From contig CM061104.1 of the NCBI GenBank assembly GCA_030770545.1, positions 9,123,001 to 9,187,000 of the forward strand: 64,000 bases of DNA. The letters run 5' to 3'. The DNA is from Macropodus opercularis. Its lineage: Eukaryota > Chordata > Actinopteri > Anabantiformes > Osphronemidae. The translations under genes were made by a program, and so were the position numbers. This document shows, piece after piece, positions 50,017 to 61,043 of the stretch (position 1 is its first letter; each line of letters starts with the position of its first letter). The notes beneath the pieces are model-generated. The model was not told the origin of the DNA. It ran no database searches and saw only the letters and a list, made by a program, of their open reading frames with translations.

Positions 50017-52028
50017 GCCTAAGTGGGTGTCAGCAGCCATCTTCAGCTAGGTATTATGAAAGGGCTTCCAACGGCAGGGGTCATGTTAAATTGTAACGCA
50101 AATGTTATTCCTCAATTATCCTTCTGGAGGAAATGTCAACCGCTTCAAGGGGAATCAGACTGGACTGAAAGTGTGTGGGTCTGTGTCTGTGTGCGTGTGC
50201 TGCCTCAGGCCAGCGAGTCACGCACAGTCTGACTGCCCACTCCTGTCCCCGGTCGCCCCTTCACTCCACGTTCAGTTACACAACTATTAGCAGCTGTTTA
50301 TTATCATGCTGTGTAAAGAAAGACTTGGAGGCAGCTCCTCCATTCGAACATCATCACAGGTCGCTGCATTTGAACTGCTGCAGAAATATTAGAAGGCGTA
50401 TTCATGGAGATGTTGACGGACGTGTTCTCTTCTAGTTGACTCAAAGAGGTTTGCTGCTTACCTTTTAAATTCTGTATGTAACAGTAATATCGCGCAGCAA
50501 CGTGTTTTACCCCAGCGTTTTAAACACAGTGCTGGTTAAAGTATCCACATTTCTCCCTGCTGCTTTCGGACCCATTCAGACCAGGTCAGCAGGTATTTTC
50601 AAAAGAATCCCCCATCCCGTGAATTCTTGTGGTGGCTGCCCAGTTGGGACCTGGGGAGTTTCTCAAGTGAATTTAATGAAAAACTCTGCTGTGATTGGCA
50701 CCTGAATTCCTCAGCTAACAAAGGATTGCCTCAATGAGGGTCAGAAGTGAAAATAGCCTTGGCCTTTGCCAGTGGCCGCCCCTGCCTGACTCACTGGATA
50801 TTACCAGTTACCAAATTTATATTTGCAATAACAAATTGACTTCCAATTGGTCTAAGTGGGGATCAGGACCTGGCTGGAAATGTTCAGGTCTGCTAGGAAA
50901 TCGTTTTGTGGACCTTTGTGGAAACAAGGGGTCAGTGACTGAAGCCTGAGGGGACAAAAGGACAGCGGAGAGGTCGAAAGAAAGACAGACGCACGTATAC
51001 GCGTTGTGTGTGCACACATAGACTCAGGTGTGGGGTGAACATCCCTCCCCCATGCATAGAGCAGAACGGCTTTCACTGTTATGGACATTTAGGTTTATAA
51101 TGTTCACATTTTATGAGACGTCTTTCACATTCTATCAAATGTCCAAATAGTCTGAACAAAGCTGAAGTAAAAGCCTGATCAACATGCACCAGAAGGGACT
51201 CGAACGTCATGAATGGAATGGTGGTTATAATATCTATAATATGAGTCTTTTGTAACTAATAGCAGAATAATAGTAATTATTGTCCCAGGCTTCTGTCAGG
51301 GACTGATTGTTCTCATCCCTCTCCTATCGACTGTCTTTTATTTTTTCTTTCACATCATTTCTCTTATCACTCTCTTCTATTGTAAGCGCCGCTGGCTCGT
51401 CCCCATGGCTACAGCTGATGGTATCATGTTATCAATGTAATAAAACTAAAGTGCCGGGCAGGAAATTGAAAGTGTATTCGTACAGGAAATAACAGTGCTC
51501 CGTCATAATCTACAGTCGAAAACATGTGTTCATTCACGTATTGTGTCCTTATCTGATGGTAGAGGAAACGTCGTGGTCAGCCATCTTTTTTTCTTCTTTC
51601 TCTTTTCCTGACATATTGTTTTTATTCCTTTACCTTCCTATACAACTCTACCCACCTGATTACATTACAGCAATCTTTTCTATTAAATACAAATTTTAAT
51701 AAGCGTAAGGCAGCTCACTCCTGAAATTGCAGTGCAGAAGTCAAAAACAATATTTATAATATTTCAATTCAGTACAAAGTACTTTTATGCTGGTCCAATC
51801 ATCCCATCTTGTTTATTTGATTAACCTGATTCAAATAATCATATACTAGAGCCTTTTTTTTCAAATATAATATTTGAATTAAAATTATTGTAAAAGCAAT
51901 CTGTCATACGAAAACCTGTTGATTAAATTATTTTTAAAAACTGCAATGTTTTGGTGGCAAGCTTCTTTATAGTCATTGACATATGTTCTTCCTTAAGACT
52001 GGAGAGAAAGGGAAGTAGACGACACAAG
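50017..52028. other. intergenic, 3' flank of irx2
   Basis: No gene is recognised. About 50630-50850 is repeat-free and complex (GTGAATTTAATG, GCTGTGATTGGC, CTTCCAATTGG) and may be a conserved element. About 51650-51960 is very AT-rich. Confidence 0.45.
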
Positions 52029-52070
52029 GCCGCCCTCTGTCTGAAGTAGTAGAAAACGCCCTCTACTGTA
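52029..52070 (-). promoter_or_regulatory. tandem pair of CTCF-like motifs (minus orientation)
   Basis: CGCCCTCTACTG at 52057-52068 is the complement of a perfect core match (CAGTAGAGGGC). Twenty-six bases upstream, GCCGCCCTCTGTCTG is the complement of a weaker match keeping the YAGRKGGC half. Both point left. Confidence 0.5.
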
Positions 52071-52129
52071 CATGCTGCACTTGATTAGCTAACACAGTGT
52101 GAGCCAGCCAGTGTGTGTGTGTCTGTAAT

Positions 52130-52400
52130 AGCGTTCCTAATTATGGCAGTGAGTAGGTGGCTATAGCCATTTGCACAGACAGGAATAGCAAATGAATGAG
52201 CATATAACCACTAATATGATTTACTAATGGATATAAAGTTAATCAGGGGCCCAGAAGGAAAAGCCAGTGGATGGTTTGACACAATCAAGCTGCAGCACAG
52301 TCTAAACAGTATGGAGCAGGCAGCTGCTTTCTTTAAAGGCTTAAAAATGAGCAAGGAAATAATTGGAATGATCAAAATTTAAAAGCAATAGAAATCGACG
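52130..52400. other. candidate conserved non-coding element
   Basis: A repeat-free stretch next to the CTCF-like pair contains CCTAATTATGG, AGTTAATCAGG, ACAATCAAGC and GGAATGATC. Enhancer-like texture only; not tested for conservation. Confidence 0.3.
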
Positions 52401-52734
52401 CTTGCCTCCTTTGGTTCACACACACAGAAACACCACGGGCTACATGCATTAGAGGATTCAGTTTGCTCCACTCTTTACTCTTTCAGCGGTGACACGCTGC
52501 CTAATTGGCTGATGTGGAATAGCGGTGGTGGTAAAATGGCTAAAGCAGCAAGAAACATACAGCAAAAAGCCTCATTTGCATTCAATTAATTAAAGGCCAC
52601 TCTCTGAGCTATATTTATACTGAGACTGACTGGAGCAACATATATGATTGCCTTTCTTTTTCCCCCCACACTCGCTCTGCACTGGTCTTTTTGACACGCT
52701 CTTTTACACACATTGTGTCACTGTCCTCTCCATA

Positions 52735-52789
52735 TGTGTGTGTGTGTGTGTGTGTGTGGGGGTGTGTGTGTGTGTGTGTGTGTGTGTGC
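52735..52789. repeat. (GT)n microsatellite, interrupted
   Basis: About 26 GT units interrupted by GGGGG; the longest dinucleotide array in this part. Confidence 0.95.
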
Positions 52790-55028
52790 TGGCCCCAGGC
52801 ACAGCTCTGCCCCTCTTACTTCTAATTGATGTAAATGGAGAGAGTGAAGAAGACTTGGTGAGGGTTGACCTTGTTATATCAGGGGAAATTCACCCCAATT
52901 AATCACAAGATCCTTGCCCAGATGCTTCAAGCTAATAAACAGCACTCCCGAATCAGAAAGTCCCTGCAGTTGTACAGCCACTCCAATGTGCTACCCACTC
53001 GAGATTAAAGCCCACTGTGAATAGAAAGGGGCCAAGTGCACTTCTAACAATGCAGGGTGGCAGGATGAGTTAGTTGAAGGCGATGAGAAGCGCGTGGAGT
53101 CCCTTTTTTCTTTCTTTTCTTTTTTAACAAAAAAGCATTTTACTGCAAATTGCATGTCAAATTACCCTCACAGTGAAATACCCTCAATGATCCCCTCCTA
53201 TGTCGTGTAAATAGTCATTTTCCATCTATTTCTGTAATACTTATTGAGGATTTTAGGGATTATGCCAACTAAATTATTTCACACATTTAAATGGATTATT
53301 TTAACAATGCCAGACATGTCAGTCTACTCTGCAACATAGAATACTCTCTCTGTGGTTTTACTACTTAAAAACAACAATCCATCAAAGCGCAGACCGTTGA
53401 ACAAGGAGAACCAATTACACAACACACAGTAAAATGAAAATGTGTGCAAACTGTAAGCACAAAAGAAAGGCAGCAGTGTGGCATTAAGGCAGGTACAACT
53501 CAAACGCTGCTAATCCAACTTGAAGCATTTAAAACATAATGCGTTACATATATTTTATTTGTTTATAAGCCACATAAAATTAGATATATCAAAGATATTT
53601 TAAAAAATATATATAATTATGCTTGCTTGTGTAACGTTGTTGCATCTTTCGAGATCATTTTAAATTGTACTACAACCTGAGAACAGGGAGAGAGAAAGTA
53701 AAACAGAGGTAGGGAGGTGTAGAAGTGTCCATTAGGGCAGAGAGTAAGAGCAGGAGGGAGTACAGACAAGGAATTGTAGATAATATGAAAACAGATGGGA
53801 AGTGAAAGAAAGAATCAACATCCTGGCCAGCGTCCCAGAATGCACCAGCTGTTGCTGTAACTTTCCTTTGCCTCTTTTCTTCCTGGACTCATTTTTTTCC
53901 TGTTGAATACTCTTTAGACTAAAAGACATAAAAGCTAGTGACAAGATCCTTCTTTTAAGTATCTGATGATGTCGCATTGTGAAGGCATTGCTGAGTGCGT
54001 TATTATTTCACACCAACAGTAGGTCGCGTGGTCGCCACTACATCTCAGTCTGAGTCGTTTAAATCTCACCTTGTCATTTAAACCACAGCTTTAATATAAA
54101 AAGTCACTATATATATATCACCATTTCAACACTATATTGTATATTTGCATATAATTAAATGATGGTGATCCACTTTTGGCTTATGATTTACTTTTCTTAT
54201 CTTGTTATGGTTTGTATCACTGCATATGGACATGTAACATTATTGTTCTGTTGGCTGTATTTATTATTTAGATTTGTTAATTTATTTGTCCAATGTCCTC
54301 TAGTTTTTGTTTTTTTTTGCGCAATCTATTGGAACGTTTATGAGTTAAACACAAATCAAAAATGTGACGTGGTTTAAGCTTTAAAAACTGAATCACTTTT
54401 GGTCAATTGTCTCCTACATTTCCTGTCGACACAGTAACAGAAAACAAACAAGGAAGGAGCAAAAAAAAATCAAGTAGCTAAACATGAGGCAACCCAAGAC
54501 CTGCCTGCAAAATTAATGAGCAGCCATAAACAAAGTGGATGGCGACCATTTGTATGGCGCATGCGTGCGGCTGTGAACAGGTGGAGGTGGGTTTGCTTTT
54601 CAAACAAACAGTGACATGTGTGCAGCACCTCTCTGTCTCTCACCACCCTCCACCCTCTCTGCAGTGTCACTTCAAAGTCCAAAGCCTGTTGGCTTGACTT
54701 ACACCTCATCCAATTAGTCAGCAGTATCTCAGTGACCCTGAAGAATAGCCGTCTCTTTGCGTTGCTTCACCGTCACTTGATCCCAGGTAACACAACACCC
54801 GTGGCTGAAGACACACTCACACGCTATCGCGCACACACCAGCATATAAGTACAGGCACGCGCAAACATCTGATACCTGGGGCTCGTGGTGTAATGATAAA
54901 ACGAGGCAGGGAAAGGCCGTGGGCTCAGACATCGACGGCATTAGTGAAACAAAAAAAAAAACAACGCGAGGAGGAGGAATAGAGGGAGGGCGGGCGGAGG
55001 AAGGAGCCTGCTACCAAATTGATGCCTC
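52790..55028. other. intergenic, 3' flank of irx2
   Basis: No gene is recognised. About 52890-53100 is complex and may be regulatory (CCCAATTAATCAC). About 53520-53660 and 54090-54370 are AT-rich. The frames at 54159-54377 and 54470-54709 lack any domain signature. Confidence 0.45.
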
Positions 55029-55074
55029 ACAATACAGCGGGCAATGTAACAAAATGAATTTGTTGCCCTATTGT
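55029..55074. promoter_or_regulatory. symmetric SOX-type inverted repeat
   Basis: An outer inverted pair ACAATA ... TATTGT encloses a GGGCAA ... TTGCCC pair and an inner AACAAAATGAATTTGTT palindrome. ACAATA/G and AACAAA(A/T) are SOX HMG-box sites; opposed pairs at short spacing bind SOX dimers. The symmetry is seen directly; the binder is inferred. Confidence 0.4.
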
Positions 55075-57769
55075 CTGCGACAAAAGACTTAATTGAAGCT
55101 GGACCTGCTGCCCCTTGTCTGTTGCTCTTCTTGGCATGTTAAGGATGCTGTAAGATATGCTGATTCTCCCTTGGCCTAAATTATTTAGCTGGGTAGGAAG
55201 TTGCCACTGAACAGGGAGGAACTAAGCAGCAAAAGGATGTGTTGTGTACGCTGGGCAGGTGTGTGATGACACATCCGCGGCATGTAAGATGATGACGACC
55301 GTTGTTAATGCGTCCGGGAACAGTGTTCATGAGACTTTTATAGCTGAATTTGGGCAAATGTTAAATGTTATAGAAGACCCTGAAGATTATACAAACTATG
55401 TATGGCTGAAATAATTTCCATATTTTAACCCATATTAAATAATTTTCATGCTATTTTATTTTTCATTTTAACGTGACTGCATCTTTCTCACCAGCCACCA
55501 TGACACAGCATTACTGAGCTTGCAAGGACATCTCCATCCCCTGTACCGCACGTCTGGAATCCAATTACAAGGCAGCAATTGCTGCTGTGTGAGGATGCAT
55601 TACTATTTCAATATTGAGATGTCAAATTACACACAGGGCCTCTAATGCACTCTGGCAATCATAGCCCACTGCTCAGACTGCCAGCAACCAAACTGTCAGA
55701 GGACTCTGTCACAAGGGAAGAGAAATCTGATTTGCTCACGTTCTCGCTCTCCTATGACCATGACTTCCTTCAGTTATTCAGTACCACTGCGTTCCCTCTC
55801 ATTTCCCCCCTCCGCCTTTCTGGTGTTCCTCCTCAGAGGGAGTTCTGTTGCCCCACAGTTCCATGGCGGGGCGATTGATGAGGCGGCCTCGATTCTCTGA
55901 CAGCTGACATTTACCAGGAGACTCTCCTTGGCATCCCCGCATTGTTGGCTTCACCACGAACAAACAGACAACTAGACAGCTGAGAGTACCTTCAAAATAA
56001 AAGAAGAGAACTATTCCATCAACGATCAAGCTCCACTCACTGTAGTGTTAGATCCATAAAAGCCTCTTAATCATGTTATGCATATAGTGGCAATTTATTA
56101 TTAAGGAATTTCTTTTGATCCGAGTACAAAAGAGCAGACTTTTGCTGTCACTTTTTGTCACGAGGCAGATGAAAGCTCCGTTTCCTGTAGAGTCACTGTA
56201 ATATGTGTAACATGTCATCCACATTTGCCCTGTTTGTCCGTCATCAGCGTTGTCTGCTGCTTTCTGTTGCATACTTGTTTTCTGCCTGTGTGGGCCCTGA
56301 GGCCTCAGCGGTGGTCCTCCAGTACAAAAGCTGACGTGAGGGCAGGTTTAGTCAGAGGAAAGCTCACCCGGTGAACACACAGCAGAGATGGTTCCTGACA
56401 TCTTGTGAAGTTGTCCTCGTCCCTGGGTATACCTTAGGGGGGTGGAGAGCGGGGGGGAGCGGCAGCAGCAGCACTGAGACCATCAGGACCGTCTCCACTT
56501 GCCAAGCACTGAATTTTTAATGCACAAGGCCCCCACAAATGCATGGGCAGCATGGTGTTGTCACCCCAGCATATTTTATCACTGATCAAACATTAGTCGG
56601 CAGCTGTTGTAAACTTGTAACTGTCTTGGTGGTGACAGGCTCCGACACACTGGTGAGAGACTGAGGCCCAGCTGGCTGCTTTACTTACTTACATTCTGGC
56701 TTTGTGTAAAAATAAATAAATAACTGGGTGTTTCTTCCCCGTCACGTAGCCATTCCTCTCTTTTCTTTCTCTCTTTCTTTTCTCACTATCACTCCTTCCC
56801 TCGTTTGTTCCTAACTTCTTTCTCTCCTCACTTCCTTTTTTGCTTGTACTTTTCTGTCACATACTTGTTTTCACGCTCACTCCATCTCGCTCTGGCACGC
56901 TCCCTCTCTCTCCCTCTCTCTCCCTCTCTCTCTCTGTTGTGTCTTATGATTTCCCCAACTGCATGTTTTGTGTCCTTGCCGTGTTAGGAGGAGACACACA
57001 TTGTGCATCTTACAGCAGTTACCTGGAAAAAAAAGGAAAGAAAAGAAAAGCACGAGGAGTAAAAGATGTACCTCCTGAGTCTTAGCTTGGCTCAAAAAGA
57101 GAAGGCGTGAAGGAGACATTTTGACAGTTTGAAGAGAGAACCTGGGAACAATCTGTGGCACTACAAATACTGTGTGCGTTTCACTGACACAGTGTTCTCT
57201 CAGTCTCAAATGTGATTTTTAAGGCATAAGGGACTAGGACAGCTACCTGATATCATGCCCTAAACAGGATCTACTGTATGAGTATTAAAATTTTTTTAAA
57301 TAACATTAAATTATAATAATAATATTCGCAGGGAAAAAAATCTGACTTACTTTGAAGGGGTGTGTTTTATTTGTAAGTTATTACAATGCCAGGAAAAATC
57401 TAAATGAAACATTATAAGAAAAATTCTTGCATTGTCACCTTCCAACTATCAAAGTCTGTAAATGATGGTGTTAGTGTTGTCCTACATATGAAAAATATTT
57501 GCTTCCATGTGGATATATTGTCAGATGCATGTTTATGCAGAGTAAAACATCATGCAAAGCAAATATATCAATATTTCATAGCTTAATTCATTATGCAAAT
57601 TCCTCAACTGAATATTTTAGTAATTGGTTAAGACATGAGATCCCCCTCCTTCCCTGCTCCATGTGTCTCTTTCGCACAAAGGTTGGACAGCTCACTGGTG
57701 GGAATTACCTTTTGGCTGGCACTAAATAATTTTTATTTCTAATTTATTTTATGACAACAGGCACACGCA
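55075..57769. other. intergenic, 3' flank of irx2
   Basis: No gene is recognised. 55075-55260 continues the complex, repeat-free sequence around the SOX-type palindrome (CTAAATTATTTAGC). A TC-rich repeat lies near 56.9 kb, and 57230-57620 is AT-rich. The 110-codon reverse frame at 56877-57209 crosses the TC repeat and is not credible. Confidence 0.45.
56901..56936. repeat. (TCCCTCTCTC)n repeat
   Basis: Three copies of a 10-base pyrimidine unit and a CT tail; a polypurine-polypyrimidine tract. Confidence 0.9.
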
Positions 57770-57803
57770 AAGGGAGAGTCCCCTCAGTCAGCCAAGTGCC
57801 TTG

Positions 57804-57920
57804 TTGGCAATGATTGATTACCCAATATCTAATTAGCTGCGATCCAATCACTTATTATGCAGAGAGTGGGACAAACAAACTGAAGTCAACTGTCAGCCAA
57901 TTGATTGATGACACTCCCAA
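57804..57920. promoter_or_regulatory. candidate HOX-PBX-MEIS enhancer module
   Basis: TGATTGAT occurs at 57811-57818 and 57902-57909, the PBX-HOX heterodimer consensus. CTGTCAG (57889-57895) is a MEIS/PREP site 7 bases before the second copy. TCTAATTAGC (57828-57837) is a homeodomain site. The surrounding 57770-58060 is repeat-free. Confidence 0.4.
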
Positions 57921-58098
57921 TCCTGCTTTTGTTTGCTCTAATGTCCTGATGCTTGTTACAACCAGCAAAGCTCGCTCGGACAATGCAGTCTGTCAATTTG
58001 ACGGTGAGTTGCCGGCCTCCCGTCTCGCTCACCATCAGAAACATTTATTTTTTTAGAGTTTGTGTCTGTGTGCGGAGAACATCTGGGTGATATATTTA

Positions 58099-58136
58099 TG
58101 TGTGTGTGTGTGTGCTGGTGTGTGTGTGTGTGTGTC
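58099..58136. repeat. (GT)n microsatellite, interrupted
   Basis: About 18 GT units interrupted by CTGG. Confidence 0.94.
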
Positions 58137-59047
58137 TCAACGTGAAAATATATTGTTGAAGACAGAGCAGGATTTGTCAGGTTGTTGGCCCAATTAATGG
58201 AAGGTCTCCTCTCCTCACCCTGAGGGCAGGTTGGTTTTCAACATTGGGTGAGAGGGGAAAGGGAGCAGCATCATCAGACAGGACATTGTCCATCACAACG
58301 CCTGTCTTCTTTAGACATCACATTTGTTTGATATGTACATGTAGGTATATACATTTTATTTTATTTAGTTCTATTTAGTAGTTTATTTAATTTATGTGGA
58401 TATTACAAAGAACACATAAAATAGGACCTTTTGGTACGTGTTCCATTTAGTCTTACGAAATTGTAGTTTTTATGTGTCTGACCGTCTGCAGACAAGTGGT
58501 TCAGAGCATTCATCTGAATACTAAACACTGTCGGAGTGAGAATTATACGATGTACATTCAGAGGAGAGCTGGTAATATGGGAACGTCCACTATGTCTTTT
58601 CTTGTTGTTGGAATCATATTGTTCAGCTTTCTTTGCACAAGGTCTATAAACAAATTAAATATTTATTTATTAGACTTTTCTTTCACAATTTCATTTCATC
58701 TTCATCCCCTCAAAGTTTGCATTAACAAGATACTTTATAAATGGTTACTTTGGATTTTAGACCTTGTTGAATGTTTCCACAATTCAAATATAGCCCAAAA
58801 CTGCAGTGAATAATCCAGCTAGTTTCATAGTGTTATTCTCTATCCTTCTGAGATCTATGACAGACATTTTTTCTTCTTTATTGTCTGCATACAATTTATT
58901 ACATTTCTGTTTAATTCAGTGGCCTTTTTCCTTTGAACAGCAAACAGCAGAGCGAAAATGACAATTTAACATTATTAAAAATGTATAGCGACTCAGGGGC
59001 CTTAGAGGCTTCCATTAGTAAATAGGGTCAAAAACTCTGGCAGTTGT

Positions 59048-59048
<1 letters not shown>
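58137..59048. other. intergenic, no gene seen
   Basis: AT-rich sequence with a TACATGTA palindrome at 58336-58343. The 113-codon frame at 58472-58813 is Ile/Phe/Leu-rich from AT composition and shows no domain. Confidence 0.45.
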
Positions 59049-59083
<35 letters not shown>

Positions 59084-59097
59084 ACACACACACACAG
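59049..59097. repeat. (AC)n microsatellite, one interruption
   Basis: About 24 AC units with one CCC interruption. Confidence 0.96.
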
Positions 59098-59264
59098 CGA
59101 TTAGGCAGGGGGGGTGTTATCCAGCGGTAGTATGCTCAAGGTTCAAGGATGGGGGCCTTTCAGGTCCAACTGTAATTTATTGTGAGATATTCAACATCTG
59201 ATTTCAGTGACAGCCGCCTCTGGCTTGGTTCATAAGAACTGAAATGTCTCTTTTCTAACCTCTC

Positions 59265-59265
59265 T

Positions 59266-59296
<31 letters not shown>
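59265..59296. repeat. (GT)n microsatellite
   Basis: About 15 GT units with one TT interruption. Confidence 0.93.
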
Positions 59297-59389
59297 AATG
59301 CCTGCGTGTGCATGCATAGTGTAATTGTGTGTATTCTCCACGAGTGTGCTTGTGCAAAGGTCAAACATGGAGACAGCAAGGGATGAATT

Positions 59390-59620
59390 CTCTGACATAC
59401 ATCAAACAACTGAAGACAGATGCCTGGACAGTATTAATCAAAACTTTCCCATTTCCTAAAGAATTAATCATTAAATAATTAATTTGGCAGTTACAGACAG
59501 CAGTGAAAGGGGGCTTGTGCCATCCCGCTGGTTAGAATTAGTCCTTGTCGAGAGGCTAGATTGATATATTTATTATTTATCAGATTAATCATTACTGGAG
59601 ACATTAGGATCCACTGTTGA
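59390..59620. other. candidate conserved non-coding element, homeodomain-site rich
   Basis: GAATTAATCATTAAATAATT at 59461-59480 is a dense run of overlapping TAAT sites, and further TAAT or ATTA sites (AGTATTAATC, TTAGAATTAG, CAGATTAATCATTAC) lie on either side. There are no simple repeats. Enhancer role inferred from texture. Confidence 0.33.
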
Positions 59621-59740
59621 GATCATACCGGTTATAGTGTAGGTGGGGGTGAGTGAAGGAAGGCAGGATCAAATGAAAGAAACAGAAAGTGGCAGGTGGC
59701 ATCCGTGTGTCGTGATTACAGTGCAAGGTGGTCAAGGGTA

Positions 59741-59751
59741 CACTAGAGGGC
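59741..59751 (+). promoter_or_regulatory. CTCF-like motif (plus orientation)
   Basis: CACTAGAGGGC is a perfect match to the CTCF core on the + strand, pointing right and so diverging from the motifs at 46.4 and 52 kb. Confidence 0.48.
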
Positions 59752-59758
59752 CTGGACG

Positions 59759-59781
59759 CGCGCACACACACACACACACAA
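59759..59781. repeat. (CG)(CA)n short microsatellite
   Basis: CGCG followed by about nine CA units, next to the CTCF-like motif. Confidence 0.85.
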
Positions 59782-60039
59782 ACAGGCACATAAAAAATTA
59801 AGAGGGGTGTGGAGGGTAAGACATGGCTCTAGCCCCAAGCACTTCTCTTTTCTAAATCCAGTGCAATAAAATGAGGGGGGGTGGTGCAGGAAGGATGTCA
59901 TTGATCCAACGGCTTCACAGAGGTCAGGGCAGGTCCCAGGGTCATTTCTGATCACAATACATGTCTAGAAAATGTTCCTGACTGAGCAGCTCATATCCAG
60001 AGAATATCTGTCTCCCTTTTCCTTGTCTGTTTAAGAAGA

Positions 60040-60840
60040 TTTGTCTGTTTTTGCGTGATTAGAAATTAGAAACTAAGCACACTACAATACCCTTTTGGAA
60101 AAGATTATACACTCTAAATTGCATAATTTTTTTAAATTACACTAATAACAATATACCACCATGATAGTGTCCACACATAATTAGGTGGGAGCACAAAAAA
60201 ACTATATTGTTTAATCTGCAATATAAATGACAACAGTACTCACATAACTTTTAAAAGGTGACTAGTTTGTCAAACAAACCTACCGTATGAGCAAAAAGTG
60301 AACTGGAAAATTATTTGAACGTGACTATGACTAAGTTTATTCTTTTGCTTAGCAGAATCTTTTATACTTAGATTTTTGACATTTACAGTCCAGTGTCTCA
60401 ATGGGAATTGAAATTGTATTTTTTAGTATAGTTGGGATAACGAAAATAAAAGCCTCCCACAAAGGTGTTGTGTGAGAAGCAACTTTGAGTTTCTCTATTA
60501 TTCCAGTCCAATCTGTCCCTGACTAAAACCCAGTGCTATACTGTAAGTACCTAAACCCAAGAATTAATGTGCAATTGGAACCACATATCCAGAAGTTGCA
60601 ATTATGGCTAACATTTAATTTTTAGAAAAATAATATGTAAGAAATGTAGATTTAAAAATGTAAAACTATCTAAATATTGTAACAATCTGTTAAACTGATA
60701 TGTTTCATGATTTTCCTTAAAATAATAAAAAACACAGCAGCGTTTTGTTATTTGTTAATAAAGTTAGTTTCAAATTCAAACTGTTTTATTTCCTGGTCGA
60801 ATGCGGACGGTCAAATTCGTAAGTTGCCTATCTTGAAACA
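60040..60840. other. AT-rich spacer
   Basis: Composition becomes markedly AT-rich with no repeats, motif clusters or credible coding frame. It separates the regulatory-looking desert on the left from the promoter-like cluster on the right. Confidence 0.5.
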
Positions 60841-60850
60841 TCTTAATTCT

Positions 60851-61043
60851 TATTGGTTGTTACCCACCTGTCGGCCCAATTATAAGGTGAAGGGGCGGGG
60901 TTTAAAGGGACCCCATACGTGACGCTGTTGGGCAACAATTAGCGAAGAAAGCAGAGAACTGTGGGCACGTTGTAAATGTGCCCTTTTGGGTGGATGATGC
61001 GGAGTTGACCTGCATGTAAATGCCACGTTATGATCTCCAGAAG
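60851..61043 (+). promoter_or_regulatory. candidate promoter and first exon of an unidentified transcript
   Basis: Within 85 bases lie an inverted CCAAT box (ATTGG, 60852-60856), a GC box (GGGGCGGGG, 60892-60900), a CRE-like ACGTGACG (60917-60924) and a GTTGGGCAAC palindrome (60927-60936) resembling an RFX X-box. About 95 bases downstream an ATG (61030) opens five codons ending at AAG|GTAAAT, a good splice donor. The block stands out from AT-rich flanks. I do not recognise a gene. It could be an Irx-associated non-coding RNA, a small protein gene or an enhancer with promoter features. Confidence 0.35.

Noticed and set aside
51190..51215. GGGACTCGAAC resembling a reverse-strand tRNA T-arm
   Set aside because: No cloverleaf can be drawn from the flanking sequence.
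54876..54956. tRNA-derived SINE-like stretch (GGGCTCGTGGTGTAATG, degenerate B-box, then poly-A)
   Set aside because: The B-box is too degenerate, no second copy is present in the window and no target-site duplication is visible; the poly-A may be coincidental.
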